From Tamlana carrageenivorans (lineage in GTDB: Bacteria > Bacteroidota > Bacteroidia > Flavobacteriales > Flavobacteriaceae): a DNA stretch of 64,000 nt. A program made the translations under genes and the position numbers. Positions 57,336-64,000 of this stretch are shown piece by piece. Positions within the stretch are counted from its first letter, which is position 1. Each line of letters opens with the position of its first letter. Below the pieces are notes generated by a model. That model did no database searches, had not been told where the DNA came from, and saw nothing but the letters and a program-made list of their open reading frames with translations. The stretch covers positions 4,052,544-4,116,543 of the forward strand of contig NZ_CP025938.1 of the NCBI RefSeq assembly GCF_002893765.1. The letters are read 5' to 3'.

Positions 57336-59336
57336 CTAATTTTTAATTTTTTGCAAGAATTCACTTTCAGATATTAAGGAGACCCCTAACTTTTCGGCTT
57401 TATCTTTTTTACTAGGCCCCATATTGGCACCTGCTACTATATAGCTTGTTTTAGACGAAATCGAACTACTCACTTTACCGCCGTTATCTTCTATTAGCTT
57501 TTTAAGTTCGTTTCTAGACACTTTTTCAAAAACCCCAGTAATAACAATGATGTCGCCTTTAAGCAATTCCGTTTGACCTTTCAGTTGATCTTCGCTCATT
57601 TCTAATTGAACACCAAAGGCTTTTAATCGGTTTACCATTTGCACGTTTTCTTCAGCCTCAAAAAACAATCGCACACTTTCTGCAATTTTTACACCTATTT
57701 CATCTACAGCTACTAATTCTTCTTGACCAGCAGTCATAATAGCATCAATACTTTTGTAATGTTTTGCCAATTTTTTAGCCACCGTTTCTCCGACATAACG
57801 TATACCTAAAGCAAATAAAACACGTTCGAAAGGAATATTTTTAGATTGCTCAATACCTTTTATCAAATTGTCAGCACTTTTTTCAGCCATGCGCTCCAAA
57901 GGCACTACTTGTTCTTTAGTCAACTCGTATAAATCGGCATAATTTGAAACCAAATTTTCATTAACCAATAAAGCTACTGTTTCACCACCTAAGCCATCAA
58001 TATCCATCGCTTTTCTTGATATATAATGTTGAATTCTACCAATAACCTGTGGTTTACATCCGTTATAATTAGGACAATAATGCTGAGCTTCTCCGTCTTG
58101 ACGCACCAAGGCTGTGCCACATTCAGGACAATGTGTTATATATTCTGTTGGTGTAGATTCTGGAACACGTTTAAGTAAATCAACACCCAAAATTTTTGGA
58201 ATGATCTCACCACCCTTTTCAACATAAACTTCATCACCTACTCTTATATCTAATTTTTCAATTTGATCGGCATTATGCAAGGAAGCACGTTTTACCGTTG
58301 TTCCGGCTAGTTCTACAGGTTCTAAATTAGCAACTGGGGTAATCGCTCCCGTTCTACCAACCTGATAACTAATACTGTTTAATTTTGTTGAAACTTGCTC
58401 GGCTTTAAACTTATAAGCCATAGCCCAGCGCGGGGCCTTCGCGGTAAAACCAAGCTCTTCTTGGTGCTGTAAACTATTAACTTTGATCACCACGCCATCG
58501 GTTTCATAAGCTAAATGATGACGGTTAATATCCCAATAGTTTACAAATTCTAAAACATCATCAATAGAATGTGCTAATTTAGACGCATCTGGTACTTTAA
58601 ATCCCCACTGTCTTGCTTTTTCTAAACTTTCAATTTGAGAAGAAATACCTAAATTGTTTCCAGTAATATTATACAGTAAACACTCTAATGGACGTTTAGC
58701 TACCTCGGCACTATCCTGAAGCTTTAAACTCCCTGAAGCCGTGTTTCTCGGGTTTCTATAAGGCTCCTCTCCTATTTCAATGCGCTCTTCATTCATTTTA
58801 TTGAAGCCCTCAAAAGGTAAAATTATTTCTCCTCGGATATCAAATTTATCAGGAAAATCACCTTTCAATCGCAAAGGCACCGATTTTATGGTTTTTACAT
58901 TGGCCGTCACGTTATCACCTTGAAATCCGTCACCACGCGTCACAGCTTTAACTAATACCCCGTTTTCATAAGTTAAACTGATAGAAGCTCCATCGTATTT
59001 TAATTCGCAAGCATACTCAATCTCTCCATCAACCATTTTTTTTATCCGGTTTTCCCAATCTTGTAAATCTTCTTTAGAATAAGAATTATCTAAAGAATAC
59101 ATGCGATGCTCATGAACTATGGTTTCAAAATTTTTGGTGACTTCTCCGCCTACCCGTTGTGTTGGCGAGTTCGAATCAAAAAACTCTGGATATTTCAATT
59201 CTAAATCTTGAAGTGTTTTCAGTTTTAAATCGAAATCGTAATCTGATATCTCCTTCTGATCCAAAACGTAATAACTGTAATTATAAGCGTTTAACTCGTC
59301 GCGCAAACGCTTTATTTCTTGTTCAACTGTATTCAT
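57336..59336 (-). CDS. ligA: NAD-dependent DNA ligase
   Basis: The 666-residue replicative ligase has its domains in order: Ia (YNYSYYVLDQKEISDYDFD), the adenylation domain with K113 in ELKYDGASISL, GDGFQGDNVTANVKTIKSVP, the OB fold, a four-Cys zinc finger (CPECGTALV...HYCPNYNGC), helix-hairpin-helix repeats and a C-terminal BRCT domain (LKGDIIVITGVFEKVSRNEL). The length is standard. It is last in a three-gene run and overlaps prmC by four bases (ATGA). Confidence 0.97.
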   Translation of the reverse strand: MNTVEQEIKRLRDELNAYNYSYYVLDQKEISDYDFDLKLKTLQDLELKYPEFFDSNSPTQRVGGEVTKNFETIVHEHRMYSLDNSYSKEDLQDWENRIKKMVDGEIEYACELKYDGASISLTYENGVLVKAVTRGDGFQGDNVTANVKTIKSVPLRLKGDFPDKFDIRGEIILPFEGFNKMNEERIEIGEEPYRNPRNTASGSLKLQDSAEVAKRPLECLLYNITGNNLGISSQIESLEKARQWGFKVPDASKLAHSIDDVLEFVNYWDINRHHLAYETDGVVIKVNSLQHQEELGFTAKAPRWAMAYKFKAEQVSTKLNSISYQVGRTGAITPVANLEPVELAGTTVKRASLHNADQIEKLDIRVGDEVYVEKGGEIIPKILGVDLLKRVPESTPTEYITHCPECGTALVRQDGEAQHYCPNYNGCKPQVIGRIQHYISRKAMDIDGLGGETVALLVNENLVSNYADLYELTKEQVVPLERMAEKSADNLIKGIEQSKNIPFERVLFALGIRYVGETVAKKLAKHYKSIDAIMTAGQEELVAVDEIGVKIAESVRLFFEAEENVQMVNRLKAFGVQLEMSEDQLKGQTELLKGDIIVITGVFEKVSRNELKKLIEDNGGKVSSSISSKTSYIVAGANMGPSKKDKAEKLGVSLISESEFLQKIKN

Positions 59337-60181
59337 GAATGCTTTACTCCTTTTATCATTCTATCTTTTCTAAAGATATCTTGTTTTAATTCTATGTTAG
59401 AAAATTGATGTTTTTGTAATAGTCGAATCATTTCATTTCCTAAAAACTCATTAATTTCAAATAATAATTCGCCATTTTCAACCAGATTATGTACTGAAAA
59501 CTCTGTAATAGCCTTATAAAATTGCAAGGCATTATCGTCTTTAACAAACAAGGCTAAATGCGGTTCGTTCTCCAAAACATTAGGCTTCATTAGGCGCTGT
59601 TCCTTTTCTCTAATGTAAGGCGGATTCGAAACGATAATATCAAACTCTAAATTTTTTATGGAATTGGTTGTAAGAATATCAGCATTGATAAACTCAACAT
59701 GAACCTCGTTAAGCAATGCATTTCCTTTAGCGACTTCTAAGGCTTTTTCGCTAATATCGAGTGCATAAACCGACGCATTTTTTAAATGTTTAGCGATAGA
59801 AATGGCTATACAGCCACTCCCTGTACCAATATCTAAAATATTAAGCGTTTCATCTTCCTTTTTATGTTTTAAAATCCACTCGACAAGCTCTTCTGTTTCA
59901 GGCCTAGGGATTAACACATTTTTATTCACTTTAAAGGGTAAGCCGTAGAACTCGGTTTCCCCAATAATGTACTGAATAGGTTTGTGTTTAATAAGTTGAT
60001 TTAAAGCCTTTTCTATGGGTTGATCGTCAACAATACGAAGCTCGGTATCCATCGCTAAATCTATACGCGAAACTTTATAAAACACATCGATAAGCGTATA
60101 GAAAAAACTATTGACTTCCTCTGTCGCATAGAGGCTATCTAATTCGGCGTGAAACTTTTTTTGTATATCTTTTAGTCTCAT
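59333..60181 (-). CDS. prmC: Release factor glutamine methyltransferase
   Basis: The 282-residue enzyme methylates the GGQ glutamine of RF1/RF2. An N-terminal helical domain (MRLKDIQKKFHAELDSLYAT to FKVNKNVLIPRPETEELVEW) precedes the SAM fold with ILDIGTGSGCIAISIAKHL and the catalytic FDIIVSNPPYIREKEQ. I use the ATG at 60181, which overlaps the stop of the GNAT gene as ATGA; a start at 60208 would lie inside that gene and add nine residues. prmC and ligA overlap likewise, so all three are coupled. Confidence 0.95.
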   Translation of the reverse strand: MRLKDIQKKFHAELDSLYATEEVNSFFYTLIDVFYKVSRIDLAMDTELRIVDDQPIEKALNQLIKHKPIQYIIGETEFYGLPFKVNKNVLIPRPETEELVEWILKHKKEDETLNILDIGTGSGCIAISIAKHLKNASVYALDISEKALEVAKGNALLNEVHVEFINADILTTNSIKNLEFDIIVSNPPYIREKEQRLMKPNVLENEPHLALFVKDDNALQFYKAITEFSVHNLVENGELLFEINEFLGNEMIRLLQKHQFSNIELKQDIFRKDRMIKGVKHS

Positions 60182-60669
60182 AATTCTTTTATCATCCATA
60201 TACCACAAGCATGATGTCCTGTGTTTCCTAATGCCGCATCTAAATGCACGAAGCCATTTTCTTCATAAAGATGGATAGCTGCTTTTAATTGTGGTGCTGA
60301 TTCCAAATAACACTTTTTATAACCTAATTCTTTTGCTGCACTAATACATTTTTGCAACAAAAGATGACCAAATCCCTTACCTCTTACTTGGGGCGAAAAG
60401 TACATTTTCTGAATTTCGCAAATTTCAGACTCATGATTTATCAACGGTTTTAGTCCGCAACCTCCAAGAATTTCACCTTTAAAATCGAGGACAAAGTACA
60501 GGTCCTTTTCATTTTGGTAAGCCTCAAACATATGAGATGTTTCGGGGTCGGTGTAAGCTGTACCTTCTAAAGGAATATTAAATTCGTAAAAACACGCTCT
60601 GATAACACCCTCAATTTGAGCATTATCCTTAGCTTCAATTTCTCGAATAACTGTAGTATCTTTACCCAC
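60178..60669 (-). CDS. GNAT-family N-acetyltransferase
   Basis: The 163-residue acetyltransferase has the acetyl-CoA loop VRGKGFGHLLLQKCISAAKE (Q/RxxGxG/A form) and downstream KCYLESAPQLKAAIHLYEEN and GFVHLD. Substrates cannot be predicted. FYEFNIPLEGTAYTDPETSH near the start is typical of a subgroup of Bacteroidota. It starts the run leading to prmC and ligA. A minus-strand -7 candidate (TAGTTTTG, 60709-60716) lies 40 bp upstream in the divergent gap. Confidence 0.88.
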   Translation of the reverse strand: MGKDTTVIREIEAKDNAQIEGVIRACFYEFNIPLEGTAYTDPETSHMFEAYQNEKDLYFVLDFKGEILGGCGLKPLINHESEICEIQKMYFSPQVRGKGFGHLLLQKCISAAKELGYKKCYLESAPQLKAAIHLYEENGFVHLDAALGNTGHHACGIWMIKEL

Positions 60670-60723
60670 TTTAATTAGCCTTTAAGAATACGTGAAGATA
60701 CGCCAAATCAAAACTAAATAGAA

Positions 60724-61179
60724 ATGAAAAAGCTATTAATCTTATCAACATTATGCTTAGCACTTTTTAGTTGTTCAGTTCAAGAAAAACCTGAATTTCT
60801 AGGCGTTTATCATGTCAAAGTTTCAGAATACAATGCCCAATACATCATTTTAAATGCTGAAGCCCATTTTAAAAACCCGAATTCTGTTGGAGGCGAACTT
60901 TCAACCAACGGACTAAAAGTTTTTGTTAATGATAACGATATAGCAACCGTAACTTCTGAGACCTTTGAAGTTCCAGCTAATAAGGAGTTTTCAATTCCTT
61001 TGACCTCGAAAATCCCAACAGATAGTTTGTTGAGTAGTAAAAACCTAAGCAGCATCTTGGGTAGTTTTTTAAATAAAAACATCAAAGTACAATACAAAGG
61101 AGACATAAAATATAAAGTTTTTGGATTTTCAAGAACCTATAATATCGACAAAACCGAAAACATAGAAATAAAACTATAA
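60724..61179 (+). CDS. LEA type 2 family lipoprotein
   Basis: The 151-residue lipoprotein has the signal MKKLLILSTLCLALFSC. The mature part is one LEA14/WHy-like beta sandwich: YIILNAEAHFKNPNSVGGEL, LKVFVNDNDIATVTSETFEV, PANKEFSIPLTSKIPTDSLL and VQYKGDIKYKVFGFSRTYNI. NPN followed by a small residue is the family's hallmark (here FKNPNSVG). Bacterial members are thought to be envelope stress proteins; no activity is known. It precedes ribD by three bases and is probably co-transcribed with it. Confidence 0.85.
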   Translation: MKKLLILSTLCLALFSCSVQEKPEFLGVYHVKVSEYNAQYIILNAEAHFKNPNSVGGELSTNGLKVFVNDNDIATVTSETFEVPANKEFSIPLTSKIPTDSLLSSKNLSSILGSFLNKNIKVQYKGDIKYKVFGFSRTYNIDKTENIEIKL

Positions 61180-61182
61180 TTA

Positions 61183-62187
61183 GTGAACACTAACGAAGTC
61201 TATATAAAACGCTGCATTGAAATTGCAAAAAATGGATTAGGCACCACCAGACCTAACCCTATGGTAGGCTGTGTAATTGTTCATAACCACAAAATTATTG
61301 GCGAAGGATTTACCAGCCCATTCGGCGGAAACCATGCAGAAGTTAACGCCATCAAATCGGTTGAAAATAAAGAATTACTTAAAGAAGCGACCATTTACGT
61401 CACCTTAGAACCGTGCTCACACCATGGGAAAACCCCACCTTGCTGTGATTTAATCATCAAACATCAAATCCCTAAGGTTGTTATTGGTTGTATCGATGAC
61501 AATGAAAAAGTAGCGGGTAAAGGTATCGCCAAATTAAAAGACGCCGGTTGCCTTGTTACTGTGGGTGTATTAGAAAGCCTCTGTAAATCGCATCACAAAC
61601 GCTTTTTTACCTTTCATAATAAACAACGCCCCTATATTATTTTAAAATGGGCCGAAAGTCAAGACGGATTTTTATCGCCAGTAAAAAAGGAAGCACAAGC
61701 TCCCGTTTGGATTACCAACCCCTATTCCAGAATTTTGGTGCATAAATGGCGTATGGAAGAACAAGCTATTCTAGTGGGCACAAACACCGTTATCGAAGAC
61801 AACCCTAGTTTAACCGTTAGAGATTGGACAGGAGAAAACCCCTTTAGAATTGCCATTGACAAAAACCAGAAGCTTTCCAAAGACCTCGCTATTTTTAATA
61901 GTGAAGCAAAAACTTTAAGCATCACTAAAGACCTTATTGATTTCTCAAAACCTATCGCTTCACAAATTTGCGACCTTTTGTTTAACATGGAAATCAACTC
62001 CGTCATTATTGAAGGTGGCGCGCAAACTTTACAAACTTTTATTGATGAAAATCTTTGGGATGAAGCACGAGTTTTCACAGGACCTGTTCACTTCCAAAAA
62101 GGCAACAAATCACCACGATTCTCTGGTCAATTGATGCACGAAGAAAACATCATTTCTGATACTCTAAAAATTTACAACAATGATTAA
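61183..62187 (+). CDS. ribD: Riboflavin biosynthesis deaminase/reductase
   Basis: The 334-residue bifunctional enzyme carries out steps two and three of riboflavin synthesis. The deaminase half has zinc ligands in GNHAEVNAI (H51, E53) and LEPCSHHGKTPPC (C78, C87); GLGTTRPNPMVGCVIV precedes them. The reductase half begins RPYIILKWAESQDGFLSP, with AILVGTNTVIEDNPSLTVRD and INSVIIEGGAQTLQTFIDEN. The start is GTG at 61183, since no ATG fits and the match begins at once. It overlaps the HAD gene by eight bases. Confidence 0.95.
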   Translation: MNTNEVYIKRCIEIAKNGLGTTRPNPMVGCVIVHNHKIIGEGFTSPFGGNHAEVNAIKSVENKELLKEATIYVTLEPCSHHGKTPPCCDLIIKHQIPKVVIGCIDDNEKVAGKGIAKLKDAGCLVTVGVLESLCKSHHKRFFTFHNKQRPYIILKWAESQDGFLSPVKKEAQAPVWITNPYSRILVHKWRMEEQAILVGTNTVIEDNPSLTVRDWTGENPFRIAIDKNQKLSKDLAIFNSEAKTLSITKDLIDFSKPIASQICDLLFNMEINSVIIEGGAQTLQTFIDENLWDEARVFTGPVHFQKGNKSPRFSGQLMHEENIISDTLKIYNND

Positions 62188-62794
62188 AACCATAATATTC
62201 GATTTTGGTAATGTTTTTATCAATTTAGATATACCCGGCTCTCAACAAAACGCCTTTGAAACCATGGAAATAGACAGCTTTCCAGATGAAATTTTAGGCT
62301 TCAACAGTTTTTACGAACAGGGCTTAATTAGCACAGAAGAATTTTTAGATTTTTATTCTGAAAACTTCCCAAAACTTTCGAGAGAAGCATTAGTAGATCT
62401 ATGGAATAACATGCTGAAAGATTTTCCTAAAGCCCGATTAGAGTTTATTAAGGCCTTAAAAAAATCAGGTGATTACAAACTCATTTTATTGAGTAACACT
62501 AATGCGCTTCATATTGAGTACATCAAACAAAACGTTGAATTTTTTGATGAATTCAAAGCCTGTTTTGACAAATTCTACTTATCACACGAGATCAATCTTA
62601 TAAAACCTAATGCAGATATCTTTGAATTTGTGTTAGCAGACAATAATATTAAGGCCAATGAATGTCTTTTTATAGATGACAACAAAGACAACATAGCAAC
62701 TGCTAATAACCTTAACTTTAAAACTTGGCACATCACTCCTGGCACTGAAGATGTGTGCACTCTTTTTGAAACCAAAAGCAACCTTTTTAAATAA
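62180..62794 (+). CDS. HAD-superfamily phosphatase (YihX-like)
   Basis: The 204-residue hydrolase of HAD subfamily IA has motif I TIIFDFGNVFINLD (with D-x-G-N rather than DxD, as in YihX-type and epoxide-hydrolase-like members), motif II LILLSNTNALH, Lys in INLIKPNADIFEF, and motif IV CLFIDDNKDNIATA. A helical cap lies between motifs I and II. YihX acts on glucose-1-phosphate, but the substrate here is open. In an operon with ribD it might supply the phosphatase step of riboflavin synthesis that follows RibD. That is inference. Confidence 0.9.
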   Translation: MIKTIIFDFGNVFINLDIPGSQQNAFETMEIDSFPDEILGFNSFYEQGLISTEEFLDFYSENFPKLSREALVDLWNNMLKDFPKARLEFIKALKKSGDYKLILLSNTNALHIEYIKQNVEFFDEFKACFDKFYLSHEINLIKPNADIFEFVLADNNIKANECLFIDDNKDNIATANNLNFKTWHITPGTEDVCTLFETKSNLFK

Positions 62795-62802
62795 ATATTT
62801 TT

Positions 62803-63411
62803 TTGACTGAAAAAGACACCTATAAAACCATTGCTAAATCCATTGAACCTACCTTATTCAAAGAAAAAAACAGCAAGTTCTTTGGGTATGCATTTCCAGT
62901 TACTAATGAGGATGAAGTCAAAAATCATTTAGTAGATGTTAAAAAGGAACACCATTCGGCCAGACATTGGTGCTATGCCTACCAATTAGGTACAGAAACA
63001 ATCACCTATCGGGCGAATGATGATGGCGAACCAAGTAATTCTGCAGGCATGCCTATTTATGGGCAAATTCAGTCTTTTGATGTTACTAATGTCCTTATTA
63101 TTGTAGTGCGTTATTTTGGAGGCGTAAAGTTGGGAGTTGGCGGACTTATTAACTCCTATAGAACTTCGGCACAAATTTCTTTAGAGGCTGCAAAAATCAT
63201 TAAGAAAACCATTAATAAAGATTTCCTCATAACATTTGACTATAAAAACATGAATACAGTTATGAGGATCATAAAAGATAAAAAATTAAACATCGCGCAC
63301 CAAAAATTAGAATTAGATTGTCAGATCACCATAACGGTAAGAAAAAAAGATTCTTCATCAATTTTCGAGATTTTTAATAATCTTTATGAAATAAAAATTA
63401 AATCACTATAG
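62803..63411 (+). CDS. YigZ/IMPACT family protein
   Basis: The 202-residue protein belongs to the UPF0029/IMPACT family. The signature is complete: EHHSARHWCYAYQLG, ANDDGEPSNSAGMPIYGQIQ and VVRYFGGVKLGVGGLINSYR. A ferredoxin-like C-terminal domain follows (FLITFDYKNMNTVMRIIKDK). The start is TTG at 62803, eight bases after the HAD gene; no ATG lies in a suitable place. The molecular role of bacterial YigZ is not settled. Its end overlaps the convergent thioesterase gene by six bases. Confidence 0.92.
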   Translation: MTEKDTYKTIAKSIEPTLFKEKNSKFFGYAFPVTNEDEVKNHLVDVKKEHHSARHWCYAYQLGTETITYRANDDGEPSNSAGMPIYGQIQSFDVTNVLIIVVRYFGGVKLGVGGLINSYRTSAQISLEAAKIIKKTINKDFLITFDYKNMNTVMRIIKDKKLNIAHQKLELDCQITITVRKKDSSSIFEIFNNLYEIKIKSL

Positions 63412-63816
63412 TAACTCATCTATGGCATCCAAAACATATTTTGGAGGTCTTGTAGGTTTATTCGTTGTTTTATCAATAAAAACTAAAACGGTATTCGCTG
63501 TTGTTAAAATTTCACCCTTAGAATTAGTAATTTCGTAGTCAAATTCAATCTTTACAGAAGGGTATTTTTTGAGTTGTGTTTTTACATTAATTACATCATC
63601 ATAACCCGCTGATTTTTTATAGTTTAAGGTCATAGAAACAACTGGCAACATGATACCATCCTCTTCCATTTTTTTATAAGACACGCCTATCTTACGAAGC
63701 CACTCAATACGACCCATTTCAAGGTATAAGGCGTAGTTTCCGTGATAAACGACCCCCATTTGGTCAGTTTCACCATAACGAACTCTTATTTGTATTTCAT
63801 CGAATTTCATCTTCAT
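63406..63816 (-). CDS. Hot-dog acyl-CoA thioesterase (YbgC/FadM type)
   Basis: The 136-residue 4HBT thioesterase has the catalytic stretch RVRYGETDQMGVVYHGNYAL with Asp in TDQMG, followed by YLEMGRIEWLRKIG, the long hot-dog helix. VSMTLNYKKSAGYDDVINVK and VKIEFDYEITNSKGEILTTA form the sheet. It hydrolyses acyl-CoA or acyl-ACP in the cytoplasm; chain length is not predictable. I keep the first ATG, though the second, two codons on, is equally good. It is divergent from whatever lies beyond the window. Confidence 0.92.
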   Translation of the reverse strand: MKMKFDEIQIRVRYGETDQMGVVYHGNYALYLEMGRIEWLRKIGVSYKKMEEDGIMLPVVSMTLNYKKSAGYDDVINVKTQLKKYPSVKIEFDYEITNSKGEILTTANTVLVFIDKTTNKPTRPPKYVLDAIDELL

Positions 63817-64000
63817 AAGTGGATATTTTTTTGTAGCTTCGGCTACGGGCTAAACATGCGTAAAAAAATCTAAATATTCAATAGCTATTGATTTTTTTTT
63901 TAAGATTTTTGTTCACATATTTGCCCCACTATTAAAGAGGGTGCGAAAGTTCAATTTTCGCTGATTTCTAAACTAACAATTAAAATCTATATTAACTAAA
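63817..64000. other. Upstream region of a gene beyond the window, possibly dnaA
   Basis: No coding frame is present. The segment is very AT-rich and ends in AACTAACAATTAAAATC-type leader sequence. CATATTTG (63916-63923) is close to the TAnnTTTG box on the plus strand, and TTGTTCACA (63909-63917) differs by one base from a DnaA box (TTWTNCACA). In related genomes I recall dnaA beside this thioesterase. The assignment is an inference from memory of gene order. Confidence 0.3.

Overview
The window is an AT-rich stretch of a Flavobacteriaceae (Bacteroidota) chromosome. The grounds are type IX secretion markers (a Por-type sorting domain and a DUF4835/PorD-like protein), a GLPGLI protein paired with a TonB-type outer-membrane barrel, a monomeric NADP isocitrate dehydrogenase, RprXY-like two-component genes, and promoters of the TTG-(about 19)-TAnnTTTG type, for example upstream of rplS. 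I cannot name the genus.

Layout. 1-4.5 kb: a thioredoxin-like fragment at the edge, a T9SS cargo protein, then a Sel1-repeat gene split by a 2.36-kb insertion (1758-4112). The insertion carries an IS110-family element, a YefM/YoeB toxin-antitoxin pair and a 128-bp folded repeat built like an integron attC site. Removing it restores the Sel1 reading frame exactly. 4.7-9.8 kb: zinc metallopeptidase, APC permease, DegT-type aminotransferase and nitroreductase. 9.95-20.8 kb: a tRNA-Ser and a tRNA-Tyr bracket a defence island, fic - hsdM - rhuM - hsdS - four-helix-bundle gene - hsdR, all on the minus strand. It lies between inverted copies of the right end of an ISL3/ISAon1-type element, one intact and one a 36-bp remnant. 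hsdS carries three perfect 12-bp repeats in its central spacer.

20.8-33.5 kb: outer-membrane barrel plus GLPGLI protein, a secreted hypothetical, a deoxynucleoside kinase, membrane pyrophosphatase (hppA) and soluble pyrophosphatase (ppa). ppa is now bracketed by two 1386-bp IS4-family copies, each with its own 9-bp target duplication. trmD follows. 33.5-39.4 kb: dispersed repeats, rplS, a 0.7-kb non-coding gap with RNA-like hairpins, idh, murQ, a small membrane protein and a DinB protein.

39.5-64 kb is mostly housekeeping: a PIF1-like helicase; a run coding for a glycosyltransferase, a YbbR protein, coaE and the RprXY-like pair; fabI; an operon bamD-rpoZ-coaBC-porD-recN; dapA with a DUF6913-like gene; a 5'-nucleotidase split into two genes; a GNAT-prmC-ligA operon; a run coding for an LEA-like lipoprotein, ribD, a HAD phosphatase and a YigZ protein; and a thioesterase. 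The right edge looks like the upstream region of another gene, possibly dnaA.

The most unusual features are the cassette-like insertion in the Sel1 gene and the IS-bounded restriction island with its slippage-prone hsdS. All family calls come from reading the sequence; no database search was run.
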